Of a stretch of 64,000 nucleotides of DNA, positions 17,934 through 27,464 are shown piece by piece; within the stretch, counting starts at the first letter, position 1; the number at the start of each line of letters is the position of its first letter. Source of the stretch: JANXQG01 sp964615095 (GTDB lineage Bacteria > Planctomycetota > Planctomycetia > Pirellulales > Thermoguttaceae). A program made the translations under genes and the position numbers. The DNA lies in NCBI GenBank assembly GCA_964615095.1, contig CAZTPX010000001.1, positions 124,001 to 188,000 on the forward strand, written 5' to 3'. The notes beneath the pieces were generated by a model. That model made no database searches. It worked only from the letters and a program-made list of their open reading frames with translations, and had not been told where the DNA came from.

Positions 17934-20377
17934 CCGAAGCAAGTAGCCCGACCCCATACTCGGTTTCCCGCCCGGAACTCCTCTCCCCTGCCGGCGATTT
18001 CGACTGTGCGCGGGCGGCGGTGGAGAACGGTGCGGATGCGGTCTACTTCGGCCTCCGCTTGGGACTGAACGCGCGGACTAAGGCCACGAACTTCGCCCTG
18101 GAAGAACTGCCGGAGTTCATGGCCTACTTGCACCTTCGCGGCGTCCGCGGTTTCGTGGCCTTGAACACGCTCGTCTTTCCCAGCGAACTGGACCTGCTGG
18201 AATGCTCAATCCGGGCCGTGGTCGAGGCCGGTGCCGACGCGATCATCGTGCAGGACCTTGGCGCGGCGCGGCTGATGCATGCTATCGCACCCGATTGCCC
18301 TTTGCATGCCTCCACGCAGATGTCGATTACCAGTGCCGAGGGCGCAGCCCTGGCCCAGCAGTTAGGCATCCGCCGCGTGGTGCTCGCCCGGGAACTATCG
18401 ATCGACGACCTCCACCGGATCCGTCAGCAAACGGGGCTGGAGTTGGAGGTTTTCGTCCACGGCGCGCTGTGCATGAGCTACTCGGGCCAGTGCAACGCGA
18501 GCTTCGGCATGGGTGGCCGCAGCGCCAATCGCGGCCAGTGCGCCCAGCAATGCCGGCTGCCTTACGAGCTAGTATGCGACGGCGAGGTCCGCGACCTCAA
18601 GGACCGCAAGTACCTGCTCAGTCCTACGGATCTCTCTGCCTTGGACCTCGTGCCGGAATTGATCGCCGCGGGCGTGAATTCGCTGAAGATCGAAGGCCGC
18701 ATGAAGTCGCCGCAGTACGTGGCCGCGGCCACGCGGCAGTATCGCCTGGCGATCGACGAGGGCCTAGCCGGCCGCCGCGTCAGTGCGCGGCCGGAGCAAC
18801 TGTTGGAACTGGAAAGCCCCTTCTCGCGCGGGCTGTCGCAAGGCTGGCTCGCTGGGCGGAATCTTCAGATCGTCGACGGCCGCACCTCGGCCAATCGCGG
18901 CATCTGCGTGGGCAAGGTCACGGCGGTCCGCGGCAGTCGCGTGGCGGTCGAACTCACTGCGCCGCTGCGGCGGGGCGACGGCATCGCCTTTCCGTCGGTC
19001 CAGGGCGAAGCCTATGACCAGGGCGGCCGCGTTTACGAGATCTTCGACGGCAAGCTCTCGGTCAAGGAGGTTGCCGGCGGCCGGGTCGATCTGGCCTTTG
19101 GACGCGATGCCGTCGATCTCAGTCGATTGCAGCCGGGCCAGGAGCTTTGGAAGACCGACGATCCGCAGCTTGACCGCCGCTTGCGGAAGACTTTTTGCGG
19201 CGGCCAGACCCAGCGGCGCGTGTGGCTGGATCTGACGGTGGAGGCTGCTGTTGGCCGCAAGCTACGGGTCGCCGCCCAAGCCGGCACGGGAGCGACGCGC
19301 CGCGTCGAATCGGCCGAGGAGCTTGAAGAGGCTCAGCGCCACCCGCTCACGGCCGAGGTGCTCCGCGAGCAGTTTGGCCGCTTGGGCACGAGCGTCTATG
19401 AGCTGCGAGGGCTGGATGCGCGGATCGAAGGCCAGCCAATGGCTCCTTTGAGCGTACTGGGGCAGTTGCGGCACGAGCTGGTCCGCCTCTTGGATGCCGC
19501 CGCCGTGGCCGTGCCCAAGCCGCGGTTGCTTGGTTGTCCCACACTTGATGGGAACCGCAGAAGTCCCAGTGAGAAAGGGAAACCGGTTTGGCACGTCCTC
19601 TGCCGCGATTTGCAGCAAATGGAAGAATTGCTGACCTTGGGGGTGAAGAGCGTCATCGGCGATTTTGCCGAACTGCATCGCTGTGCCCCGGCCGTGCGGA
19701 TGGCCCGTGCGAAAGACGCGGAGATCTTCCTGGCGACGCCGCGGATCCAGAAGCCGGGCGAGGAGGCCCACTTCGCGCGGATTGCCGATGCGGGGCCCGA
19801 CGGCATCCTGGTCCGCAACCTGGGCGGGGCGGTCTTCTGTGCCCAGCAGCAGATTCCCTTCGTGGCGGATATGTCGCTCAACGCGGTCAACCAGTGGAGC
19901 GTGGCCTGGTTGCACGAACTGGGCGCTTGCCGGGTCGCGGCCGCCTACGATGCCGATCGCCAGCGGCTTGCCGAGCTGGCAGAAGCTGCGCCTTGGGCCG
20001 AGTTGGAAGTCGTCGTCTACCAACACCTGTCCTTGTTCCACACCGAGCACTGTATTTTCGACACCGAGGTCGGCGGACGGCGCAATGAGTTGAAGCTAAC
20101 TTCGGAGGAAGAAGACCGCCAGGCGCAACGTCGCGCGGCGCCGTGCAGTTTCGCCTGCATGAAGCACGCGGTCCGCCTCCGCGACCGTCTCGGCGTGGAG
20201 CATCCCTTGCAGTCGGACGCCTGTTGCCGCAATACGCTCTACCATGCCCAGCCGCAGAATCTCATGGACCATGTACCGGAACTGCGGCGGCTGGGCGTGC
20301 GGCATTTCCGCATCGAGTTGCTGGAAGGAGTGCCGCGAAAGGTGATTCGCCGTGCGGTGGATGAACTGGCGGAGTGA
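17930..20377 (+). CDS. Peptidase U32 family protein (YhbU/RlhA-like, with C-terminal DUF3656 region)
   Basis: 815 residues. The U32 domain covers about 1-300: PELLSPAGDFDCARAAVENG, ADAVYFGLRLGLNAR, the signature EVFVHGALCMSYSGQCNAS and SLKIEGRMKSPQYVA. The remainder matches the long form (DUF3656-like middle, then a second C-terminal barrel-like region with YQHLSLFHTEHCIF and a cysteine cluster AAPCSFACMKH ... SDACCRNTLY). Long U32 proteins such as E. coli RlhA are needed for 5-hydroxylation of 23S rRNA C2501, and U32 members generally act in RNA modification with iron-sulphur-like Cys sets. That role is a family-based inference. Coupled to the preceding 49-residue gene. Confidence 0.88.
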   Translation: MTEASSPTPYSVSRPELLSPAGDFDCARAAVENGADAVYFGLRLGLNARTKATNFALEELPEFMAYLHLRGVRGFVALNTLVFPSELDLLECSIRAVVEAGADAIIVQDLGAARLMHAIAPDCPLHASTQMSITSAEGAALAQQLGIRRVVLARELSIDDLHRIRQQTGLELEVFVHGALCMSYSGQCNASFGMGGRSANRGQCAQQCRLPYELVCDGEVRDLKDRKYLLSPTDLSALDLVPELIAAGVNSLKIEGRMKSPQYVAAATRQYRLAIDEGLAGRRVSARPEQLLELESPFSRGLSQGWLAGRNLQIVDGRTSANRGICVGKVTAVRGSRVAVELTAPLRRGDGIAFPSVQGEAYDQGGRVYEIFDGKLSVKEVAGGRVDLAFGRDAVDLSRLQPGQELWKTDDPQLDRRLRKTFCGGQTQRRVWLDLTVEAAVGRKLRVAAQAGTGATRRVESAEELEEAQRHPLTAEVLREQFGRLGTSVYELRGLDARIEGQPMAPLSVLGQLRHELVRLLDAAAVAVPKPRLLGCPTLDGNRRSPSEKGKPVWHVLCRDLQQMEELLTLGVKSVIGDFAELHRCAPAVRMARAKDAEIFLATPRIQKPGEEAHFARIADAGPDGILVRNLGGAVFCAQQQIPFVADMSLNAVNQWSVAWLHELGACRVAAAYDADRQRLAELAEAAPWAELEVVVYQHLSLFHTEHCIFDTEVGGRRNELKLTSEEEDRQAQRRAAPCSFACMKHAVRLRDRLGVEHPLQSDACCRNTLYHAQPQNLMDHVPELRRLGVRHFRIELLEGVPRKVIRRAVDELAE

Positions 20378-20407
20378 ATGTATACTGACGCAAACTGTAA
20401 AATCTCC

Positions 20408-20428
20408 CCACCGACCCCGTGTCGGTGG
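20408..20428. promoter_or_regulatory. Perfect 8-bp hairpin in the leader of the cardiolipin synthase gene
   Basis: CCACCGAC and GTCGGTGG enclose a 5-base loop, 18 bases before the ATG of the next gene. There is no T-tract, so it is either a weak terminator of the U32 gene or a structure limiting translation of the synthase. Confidence 0.5.
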
Positions 20429-20446
20429 AATGGTGACTGACCAGCT

Positions 20447-21928
20447 ATGTCCTGGGCAATTTCCACACTGCTGACTTTCCTGCACGTCCTGGTCGTGCCG
20501 GGGATCTTCCTGCACGTTGTGATCCTGCTGGGAACTTCCCTGCGGGTAATCACGCGGCGGCCGCCTAGCGGCGTTGCTTTGGCCTGGATGTTCCTGGTTG
20601 CCTCCCTGCCCGTGGTTGGGTTTCTGTTCTATCTGATGATCGGCGAACGCCGTGTCGGCCTGCGCCGCGCCCGGCGGATCGCCGCGGTCCGCAGCGACTA
20701 TGCCAAGCTGGCCCAGCGCGTGATCGACGAGGGGCTGACCCAAGTCCACTGGGACAAGCATCGCCCCGAGGCCCGCGGCATGGACCGACTGGGAACCTGC
20801 CTGGTGGGCGTTCCCACGGTGGCGGGCTGCACGGCCCGCTTCTACTCGGAGTCCGAACAGATCCTGCGGACTATCGCCCAGGATATCGACAGCGCCCACG
20901 AGAGCGTGCTGATCGAGTTTTATATCTGGAACGAAGGCGGGGCTGCCGACGAAGTACTCGAGGCCCTGGTTCGCGCTGCGCAACGGGGCATTTCTTGTCG
21001 CGTGCTGGTCGACGCCGTGGGCGCAAGGCCTTGGTGGAGGGGCCGGCAGCCCCAACGGCTTCGCGAAGCGGGCGTCCAGGTCCAGCCCGCTTTGCCCGTC
21101 AACCTGCTGCAAGTCCTCATCTCGCGCAATGATCTCCGCCTGCACCGCAAGATCGTCGTGGTCGATGGCCGCGTCGCCTGGACCGGCAGCATGAACCTGG
21201 TCGATCCCCGCTACTTCAAGCCCGGCGCGGGGCCGTGGGTCGATGCCATGGTCCGCCTCGAGGGGTCGGTCGTGGCCCCGCTGGCCATGACCATGATGGG
21301 CGACTGGATCCTGGAAACGGCCGAATCGCTCGAGACGATCATCGCCAGCGCGAAGTTGAGCCTGATGGGACCGAAAGGCACCGAGGATATGCAGGTCATT
21401 CCCTCAGGGCCGGGCGAAGGCGACGACGGATTGCTACAAATGCTCCTGGCGGTCATCAATTCGGCCCGCGAGGAACTGGTGCTCACGACACCCTATTTCG
21501 TGCCCGACGATTCGATGCTGCGGGCCCTACGCGGCGCCGCGGGCAGGGGGGTAACTGTTGATATGATCCTGCCCGAACGGGTCGATTCGCTGTTGACGCG
21601 CTATGCCAGCCGCTCTTACTACGACGAACTACTGAACATCGGCGTCCGCATCCATCTCTATCAAAAGGGGCTGCTGCACACGAAGTCGATCACGGCCGAC
21701 CGGCGGATATCGATGTTCGGCACCGTCAATCTCGACATGCGCAGCCTATGGCTCAATTACGAGGTGGCCCTGTTCGTGTACGGCAGCGCATTTGCCGAGC
21801 AACTTCATACGTTGCAACAGTCTTACATGCAAGATTGCCGGCGGCTCGATCCCCAGCTATGGTCGCAGCGTTCGTGGGGAGCCCGCTTCCTTGAAAACGC
21901 GCTGCGCTTAGTCGGGCCAGTGTTGTAG
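20447..21928 (+). CDS. cls: Cardiolipin synthase (phospholipase D family)
   Basis: 493 residues. Two N-terminal membrane segments (FLHVLVVPGIFLHVVILLG; VALAWMFLVASLPVVGFLFY) anchor it to the inner membrane. Two PLD domains follow with the HKD motifs HRKIVVVDGRVAWTGSMN (about residue 235) and HTKSITADRRISMFGTVNLD (about 410). It condenses two phosphatidylglycerols into cardiolipin. Length and architecture fit ClsA. The GERRVGLRRARR cytoplasmic segment is standard. Confidence 0.95.
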   Translation: MSWAISTLLTFLHVLVVPGIFLHVVILLGTSLRVITRRPPSGVALAWMFLVASLPVVGFLFYLMIGERRVGLRRARRIAAVRSDYAKLAQRVIDEGLTQVHWDKHRPEARGMDRLGTCLVGVPTVAGCTARFYSESEQILRTIAQDIDSAHESVLIEFYIWNEGGAADEVLEALVRAAQRGISCRVLVDAVGARPWWRGRQPQRLREAGVQVQPALPVNLLQVLISRNDLRLHRKIVVVDGRVAWTGSMNLVDPRYFKPGAGPWVDAMVRLEGSVVAPLAMTMMGDWILETAESLETIIASAKLSLMGPKGTEDMQVIPSGPGEGDDGLLQMLLAVINSAREELVLTTPYFVPDDSMLRALRGAAGRGVTVDMILPERVDSLLTRYASRSYYDELLNIGVRIHLYQKGLLHTKSITADRRISMFGTVNLDMRSLWLNYEVALFVYGSAFAEQLHTLQQSYMQDCRRLDPQLWSQRSWGARFLENALRLVGPVL

Positions 21929-22083
21929 GCAGCGGGGAGCAGGCAAGGGGGCTAACGGCGAACACGGCGCAGGTTGCTTTGTTAACAGCCTATCGCGATC
22001 TATTCCGAGCAGCCGGAATCCATGTACCTTACCTTCCGCGCAAGAAAACTTGGTGGCGCTTTTGGAGCCTTGAGTAGATAAGG

Positions 22084-22329
22084 TTACCTGAACGGTGCTA
22101 TTGCCGCCGGAAGCCCGACTCGCATGAAGAATCGTGCAAACGCCTGAGAGAAATGCTCCAGGAACGGTGAGTCGAGCCTCCATCGCTGACCGAGAGAGTC
22201 CGTATGCTTCCCCAGATACGCAAAGGGCACACTGACGATGTTGCCGAAGTCAGGGACAAGACAATCCGGCAAGAGGTCTCCTTGCGCCAGGCCGGTACCC
22301 CTCGTTAGCGTCCACCAGCTACGTGCCAT
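22084..22329 (-). CDS. Conserved hypothetical protein, apparently internally deleted
   Basis: 81 residues. The N-terminus (SWWTLTRGTGLAQGDLLPDC) and the C-terminus (LDSPFLEHFSQAFARFFMRV, then GLPAAIAPFR) match, in my memory, the two ends of a longer bacterial family of about 150-200 residues. The middle part expected between LVPDFG and SVPFAYL is absent, so this may be an in-frame deletion product. Function unknown. It follows the next gene on this strand by 6 bases, in what looks like a two-gene unit inserted between the plus-strand cardiolipin synthase and sucC. Confidence 0.65.
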   Translation of the reverse strand: MARSWWTLTRGTGLAQGDLLPDCLVPDFGNIVSVPFAYLGKHTDSLGQRWRLDSPFLEHFSQAFARFFMRVGLPAAIAPFR

Positions 22330-22335
22330 GACAGA

Positions 22336-22596
22336 TCAATCATCATCCAACTGGAATCGACGGGGCCTGAGAGGTTGGATCTGAGAATAACGAACGTGAA
22401 TTGTCCCTGCGGTGGGCAAGGGAACATGCCGGTACTCAAGGAACTCGGCGAACGCTGCCTCTTCCGTGGCTACCGCTTCATCCGCACCATGGACTTCGGG
22501 AGTTCCGCCAATCGCCATATCGGCAGCAGAAACCACCGTTACTGGTAGTGACGCATCGGCAGACGGATCGTTTGAAGACTGGTTTAAGATACTCAT
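22336..22596 (-). CDS. Small hypothetical protein, upstream partner of the deleted-family gene
   Basis: 86 residues. The first half is low-complexity and acidic (SNDPSADASLPVTVVSAADM), the second half is EFLEYRHVPLPTAGTIHVRY then SQIQPLRPRRFQLDDD, a compact beta-like module. ATG 22596 is chosen because an AAAGGGGG purine run precedes it and the upstream frame is not protein-like. Its stop is 6 bases from the start of the next gene. I recall small proteins with a K(V/I)PVP...T(I/V)RV(H/R)Y motif next to the SWWTL family, which supports a functional pair. Function unknown. Confidence 0.65.
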   Translation of the reverse strand: MSILNQSSNDPSADASLPVTVVSAADMAIGGTPEVHGADEAVATEEAAFAEFLEYRHVPLPTAGTIHVRYSQIQPLRPRRFQLDDD

Positions 22597-22788
22597 ACCC
22601 CCTTTTAACAAGGAGAAGCCGGTGATGCAATGACTGCCGTACCTTGTGCATGGCCAGATTTTCCGGCAGGAATATGGGTCGCTGGACCAAAGCTGGGTGG
22701 GGAGAGGCACCTACTTCGGCCGCCCCCGGTTGTAATGCCAGCCAATCTAGGCGAAAATAGGTCATTCACTCCAGCGAGGACTCCCCCC

Positions 22789-23976
22789 ATGAAAATTCAC
22801 GAATTTCAGGCCAAGCAGATCCTTCGCGAGGCGGGCGTGGCCGTGCCCCGCGGATTTGTGGCTGATACCCCCCAAGCCGCCGCGGACGCATTCGTCAAGC
22901 TGGCCGTTCCGGTGGCAGTGGTCAAGGCCCAGATCCACGCTGGCGGCCGCGGCAAGGGAACCATCCAGGACATCCCAGCCCAGCGCGGCGTGCAACTGGT
23001 CCGCAGCCGCGAAGAGGCCGAGACGGTGGCCGCCAATATCCTCGGCCATAAGCTGGTCACCATCCAGACCGGGCCGGAAGGCAAGGTCGTCCATCGCGTG
23101 CTGGTTGAAGAAGGCTGCTCGATCGCTCGGGAACTCTATCTCGGGGCCGTCATCGATCGCGGCCGCGGCGGGCCGGTGCTGATCGTCTCCTCGGAAGGCG
23201 GCATGGATATCGAGCATGTCGCCGCCACGATGCCGGAGCGGATTCTTACCGAGCCGTTCGACGTCGATACGGGCGTGCAGCCTTACCAAGTCCGCAAGCT
23301 GGCCGGCCGCTTGGGGCTGCCGCAAGCCGCACTGCGGAATGCCGAGCAGTTCGTGCAGGCGCTGAGCAAGTTGTTCCTCGCCCGCGACTGCAGCTTGCTG
23401 GAGATCAACCCCTTGGTATTGACTACCGACAATCGCCTGCTGGCCCTGGACGCCAAGATGAGCTTTGACGACAACGCCCTGTTTCGCCACGGCGATCTGG
23501 CGGCCCTCCGCGACCTGGCCGAAGAAGAGCCCTCGGAGATCCGCGCCGGCGAGGCGGGGCTGAGCTTCGTGCAATTGGACGGCAACATCGGCTGCCTGGT
23601 CAACGGCGCGGGGCTGGCTATGAGCACCATGGACATCATCAAGCTCCACGGCGGACAGCCGGCTAATTTCCTCGACGTGGGCGGCGGGGCCAACGTGCAG
23701 CAGGTGACCGAGGCCTTTCGCATCTTGCTGGCCGATCCCAAGGTCCAGGCCGTGCTGGTGAACATTTTCGGCGGCATCATGCGTTGTACCACGATCGCCA
23801 GCGCGCTGCTGGAGGCCCATCGGTCCGTCAATTTCAAGATTCCGCTCGTGGTGCGGCTGGAAGGGACCGAGGTCGAGGAAGGCCGGCGGATCCTGGCCGA
23901 GAGCAAGCTGGACATCATTTCCGCGTCCGGGCTGACCGAGGCCGCCAAGATGGTCGTCGCCGCGGCGGGAAAATAG
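22789..23976 (+). CDS. sucC: Succinyl-CoA synthetase (ADP-forming) subunit beta
   Basis: The substrate- and nucleotide-binding beta subunit of the TCA-cycle enzyme. 395 residues. MKIHEFQAKQILREAGVAVP is the canonical N-terminus and fixes the start at ATG 22789. The ATP-grasp domain has AVVKAQIHAGGRGKG and LLEINPLVLT; the C-terminal flavodoxin-like domain has NGAGLAMSTMDIIKLHGGQP, ANFLDVGGGA and VNIFGGIMRCTTIA. Paired with sucD 42 bases downstream; the spacer contains three CACGAA direct repeats. Confidence 0.97.
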   Translation: MKIHEFQAKQILREAGVAVPRGFVADTPQAAADAFVKLAVPVAVVKAQIHAGGRGKGTIQDIPAQRGVQLVRSREEAETVAANILGHKLVTIQTGPEGKVVHRVLVEEGCSIARELYLGAVIDRGRGGPVLIVSSEGGMDIEHVAATMPERILTEPFDVDTGVQPYQVRKLAGRLGLPQAALRNAEQFVQALSKLFLARDCSLLEINPLVLTTDNRLLALDAKMSFDDNALFRHGDLAALRDLAEEEPSEIRAGEAGLSFVQLDGNIGCLVNGAGLAMSTMDIIKLHGGQPANFLDVGGGANVQQVTEAFRILLADPKVQAVLVNIFGGIMRCTTIASALLEAHRSVNFKIPLVVRLEGTEVEEGRRILAESKLDIISASGLTEAAKMVVAAAGK

Positions 23977-24018
23977 GACCACGAAGCACACGAACAACAC
24001 GAAGCGGTTACAAGAACC

Positions 24019-24897
24019 ATGAGCATTCTCGTCAACAAAAACACGCGAGTGATCTGCCAGGGAATCACCGGCAAGGCCGGCCAGTTCCATACCACGCACT
24101 GCAGGGCCTACGGCACGCAGATGGTCGGCGGCGTGACGCCGGGCCGCGGCGGCCAGGATTTTGAGGGTCTTCCCATCTTCGACACGGTCGTCGAGGCGGT
24201 CGAGAAGACCGGGGCCGACGCCACGATGATCTTCGTCCCGCCGCCCTTTGCCGCCGACGCCATCATGGAAGCCGCCGATGCCGGCATCCGCACCGTGGTG
24301 GCCATTACGGAAGGCATCCCCGTGCGCGATATGGTCCGCGCGGCCGAAGTTGTCCGCCGCACGGGCGTGCGACTGATCGGCCCCAACTGCCCAGGTGTGA
24401 TCACGCCGGAGGAGTGCAAGATCGGCATTATGCCCGGCTATATCCACAAGAAAGGCGCGGTCGGCGTGATGAGCCGCTCAGGCACGCTGACTTATGAAGC
24501 CGTCTGGCAGTTGACGAACCTGGGGCTGGGGCAATCGACGTGTGTCGGCCTGGGCGGCGATCCGATCGTCGGCACGTCGTTCGTCGATCTGCTGAAGATG
24601 TTCGAGGAGGACCCGGCCACCGAAGCGATATTGATGATGGGCGAGATCGGCGGTTCGGCCGAGGAAGACGCCGCCGCCTACGTCCGCCGGCACGTGACCA
24701 AGCCGGTCGCCGCCTTCATCGCTGGCCGCACCGCCCCGCCGGGCAAGCGCATGGGCCACGCCGGCGCAATCATTTCCGGCGGCAAGGGCACGGCCGCCGA
24801 AAAAATCGCCGCCTTGGAGGCCGCCGGCATCGTCGTCGCCCAAAGCCCTGCCGACATGGGCGCAGCCGTCGCCCGGGCGATCAAAAAGCAATCCTAA
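24019..24897 (+). CDS. sucD: Succinyl-CoA synthetase (ADP-forming) subunit alpha
   Basis: The CoA-binding alpha subunit that carries the phosphohistidine intermediate. 292 residues. VNKNTRVICQGITGKAGQFH and GGVTPGRGG form the CoA-binding Rossmann part; the active histidine is about H247 in KRMGHAGAIISGGKG. GPNCPGVITPEECKIGIMPG is the power-helix/linker region. Normal family length. Followed 20 bases later by rsmE. Confidence 0.97.
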   Translation: MSILVNKNTRVICQGITGKAGQFHTTHCRAYGTQMVGGVTPGRGGQDFEGLPIFDTVVEAVEKTGADATMIFVPPPFAADAIMEAADAGIRTVVAITEGIPVRDMVRAAEVVRRTGVRLIGPNCPGVITPEECKIGIMPGYIHKKGAVGVMSRSGTLTYEAVWQLTNLGLGQSTCVGLGGDPIVGTSFVDLLKMFEEDPATEAILMMGEIGGSAEEDAAAYVRRHVTKPVAAFIAGRTAPPGKRMGHAGAIISGGKGTAAEKIAALEAAGIVVAQSPADMGAAVARAIKKQS

Positions 24898-24917
24898 CTC
24901 CCGGTCGTCGTTTACCC

Positions 24918-25610
24918 GTGTCCGATCGCTACTTCGTTCAGTCGCCGGTCGTGTCCGACCGCGTCGTCCTGGTTGGCCCTGAGGCCCATCATCTGCTGCA
25001 CGTGATGCGTGCCAGGCCGGGGACGTGCATCACGCTTTTTGACGGTTCGGGCTGGCAGTTCGACGCCCTGGTCGAGCAGATCGGCCGCAACGGCGTAGAA
25101 CTGACAATTGGCGGCCGCCAGCAGGTCGACCGGGAAGCGCCGATCGCGGTGACTTTGGGCGTGGCGCTGCCCAAGGGAGATCGGCAGAAGTGGCTTGTCG
25201 AGAAGGTGGTTGAACTAGGCATAGCGCGGCTCGTGCCGCTGGAAACCGAGCGCGGTGTGGCCCAACCGCGGGCGAGTGCCGTCGAGCGCCTGCGCCGCGG
25301 GGTGATCGAGGCTTCCAAGCAATGCGGGCGGAATCGGCTGATGGAGATTGCCGAACCCAAGACGTGGCCGGCATTCCTCGCGGAAAACGCGACAGCCGAG
25401 TGTCGGCTCGTGGCACATCCGGGGCAATCCACACCGCCTCCACCGACATCAGCCCCTCGCGCCGCAGTTGCCATCGGTCCGGAGGGTGGATTCACGGATG
25501 AGGAAATAGCGGCGTCCGTCGCGCAGGGTTGGCAAACAGTGGACCTCGGCCCGCGAGTCCTCCGTGTGGAAACCGCAGCCGTGGCATTGGCGGCGCGGCT
25601 GATCGGATAA
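24918..25610 (+). CDS. rsmE: 16S rRNA (uracil-1498-N3)-methyltransferase
   Basis: A 230-residue SPOUT methyltransferase that methylates U1498 of 16S rRNA. Recognised by VGPEAHHLLHVMRARPG at the N-terminal PUA-like domain, LPKGDRQKWLVEKVVELGI, and the trefoil-knot SAM motifs AIGPEGGFTDEE and LGPRVLRVETAAVALAARL. It begins with GTG at 24918 (MSDRYFVQSPVVSD), since homology starts there although the frame is open upstream. It sits between sucD and mutM with short gaps, so the four genes probably form one transcript. Confidence 0.93.
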   Translation: MSDRYFVQSPVVSDRVVLVGPEAHHLLHVMRARPGTCITLFDGSGWQFDALVEQIGRNGVELTIGGRQQVDREAPIAVTLGVALPKGDRQKWLVEKVVELGIARLVPLETERGVAQPRASAVERLRRGVIEASKQCGRNRLMEIAEPKTWPAFLAENATAECRLVAHPGQSTPPPPTSAPRAAVAIGPEGGFTDEEIAASVAQGWQTVDLGPRVLRVETAAVALAARLIG

Positions 25611-25619
25611 AGGTAAGAA

Positions 25620-26453
25620 ATGCCTGAACTCCCCGAAGTTGAAACCATGCGCCGCGGGATCGCCGCCGCGGCAGGGGCGGTAATCGAAAAAATCACGCGC
25701 CCCCCAACTCCTTTGCAAGCGATCATCATGGAGCCGCCGCTGGGCAGCTTCCGCCGCCATGTCGTGGGGCGTCGAATCGAGCGTGTTGGCCGGCTGGGTA
25801 AGCGGGTCCTCCTGGAACTCGACTCGGGCGACCGCATCGTCATGGAACCTCGCATGACGGGCCTCGTTCTCCTGGCTGCCCCGCCCGACCGCAAACACCT
25901 GCGGCTGATCATCGAGCTTACCGGGCCCATAGAGCAGATTTTGTTCTGGGACCAGCGCGGACTGGGCGTGGTGCGACTCGTCTCGCCCACCCAGTTCGAC
26001 GAATGTTACGGCCCTGCCAAAATCGGGCCAGACGCCCTGGAAGTATCTGTGGACGAACTGCGTGAGCGGTTGCGCCACAGTACCCGGCCGATCAAGGTCG
26101 CGCTCTTGGATCAAAAAGCGTTGGCCGGCGTGGGAAACCTGTACGCCTCCGAGATCCTGCATCGTGCCGGCATCCATCCGGCCCGTTCCTGCCGCCGACT
26201 ACGGAAGGACCAATGGCAGCGCATCCATGCCGAAATGCTTCGCGTGCTGCACGATGCGATCCAACACCAGGGCTCGACGTTGCGTGACGGCACCTATCGC
26301 ATTGCCCGCGACGTGCCGGGCGACTATCAGTTCAACCACCGCGTCTACCAGCGGCACGGGCAGGTGTGTCTCGCCTGCGGGAAGGCCCAAATTGTGCGAA
26401 TCGTGCAGGCCCAGCGATCAACGTTCTATTGTCCGGCCTGCCAGCGGAAGTAG
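25620..26453 (+). CDS. mutM: Formamidopyrimidine-DNA glycosylase (Fpg/MutM)
   Basis: A base-excision repair enzyme that removes 8-oxoguanine and formamidopyrimidines. 277 residues. PELPEVETMRRG gives the catalytic proline (P2) and glutamate (E3); the helix-two-turn-helix is at ALLDQKALAGVGNLYASEIL; the C-terminal zinc finger is CLACGKAQIVRI ... TFYCPACQRK with four cysteines. Starts 9 bases after the rsmE stop. Confidence 0.96.
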   Translation: MPELPEVETMRRGIAAAAGAVIEKITRPPTPLQAIIMEPPLGSFRRHVVGRRIERVGRLGKRVLLELDSGDRIVMEPRMTGLVLLAAPPDRKHLRLIIELTGPIEQILFWDQRGLGVVRLVSPTQFDECYGPAKIGPDALEVSVDELRERLRHSTRPIKVALLDQKALAGVGNLYASEILHRAGIHPARSCRRLRKDQWQRIHAEMLRVLHDAIQHQGSTLRDGTYRIARDVPGDYQFNHRVYQRHGQVCLACGKAQIVRIVQAQRSTFYCPACQRK

Positions 26454-26594
26454 CTTCTTTAGCACATTCTTAACGCGAATCTTATCTTTAATGAATAATT
26501 TCCAGGTATAAAGACTCTTTTCCGCCGCCTCTGCCCCTTGTGAAGGCAAGTTTGCCTGTGGAGAAATCGTGACTATCGGTGAAAGGAATGAGAA

Positions 26595-27074
26595 ATGATC
26601 ATTTACCTGGCGGGTCCACTGTTTTCACTAGCCGAGCGGCGGTTCAATGAGGAGTTTGCCAAGGCGTTGGAACGGAGCATTTTTCCCTGTATGGTGATTT
26701 TGCCGCAGGACCACGCCGCCAAGCTTGGCGAAGCTGCCGGCTTTCCCGAACGCATGTATTCCTACGCCCTAGACGCGATCAATCACAGCGATGCCGTGGT
26801 GGCAATCCTCGACGGCGCGGATGCCGATTCCGGCACTTGCATCGAGATTGGCTATGCCAAGGCCAAAGGCAAGCGGATCATTGGCATCCGTACGGATTTC
26901 CGCACAGGTGAAGACCGAGGCTTGAACTTGATGGTGTCGAATCTCTGCTCCCAACTGATTATTCGTTCGAGCACATCCTTCTGCCTGGAAGAAGTGGCAG
27001 GCGACGTTGCCCATGTGCTGGCCGGCAATACCACGGACAGCTCGGAAGATCCTAGCGACCTGGTGATTGCTTGA
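26595..27074 (+). CDS. Nucleoside 2-deoxyribosyltransferase-family protein
   Basis: 159 residues. IYLAGPLFSLAERRFNEEFA at the N-terminus and VVAILDGADADSGTCIEIGY (with the catalytic-type glutamate about E84) then AKAKGKRIIGIRTDFR are the NDT/DRTGG-type signature. The family swaps bases on deoxyribonucleosides or hydrolyses the N-glycosidic bond of nucleotides (nucleotide salvage or pool sanitation). A purine run (AAAGGAATGAG) lies directly before the ATG. The preceding ~140 bases are AT-rich and may hold a promoter. The exact substrate is not deducible. Confidence 0.85.
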   Translation: MIIYLAGPLFSLAERRFNEEFAKALERSIFPCMVILPQDHAAKLGEAAGFPERMYSYALDAINHSDAVVAILDGADADSGTCIEIGYAKAKGKRIIGIRTDFRTGEDRGLNLMVSNLCSQLIIRSSTSFCLEEVAGDVAHVLAGNTTDSSEDPSDLVIA

Positions 27075-27464
27075 ATCTGGCCTAGCCGGATTATTGACAG
27101 TAGCGGCTGGCATGTTCAAGGTGGCAGCTTTCCGCGATAGTGATTTTGCTTAACCTGCAAGCACTTCTTGCTGCGCATCTAATCGTCTTTTTCGTTGTGG
27201 CTGGGCAATTCTCTGACGATGCTCGCCGCAAGTCCCAATTTTCTAGGGAGTTACTGGCATCTCAGGGCAGGCCGCCCCGTTGCGCATTGGAGTTGGCACG
27301 CCGTATGCTCTCTCTTATACCGCCATGAACGAGGGAAATATTTCAGACAACCGATGGAGGGCAACTGATGCAAGATCCACCGAGTGATTTAGGAGGAGAA
27401 GCTGGCTAGACTCGCTTCTCCGACGACGTTGTTCTGACAGATTCCACAACCCCTAACCACAAGG

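Noticed and set aside
22762..24447. 561-codon open frame antisense to sucC-sucD
   Set aside because: An artefact of high GC and codon bias opposite two certain genes; no domain, histidine/glutamine-rich shadow composition.
27140..27328. 62-codon GTG frame with a hydrophobic start
   Set aside because: No ribosome-binding site, no family resemblance, and it ends in low-quality sequence; not supported.
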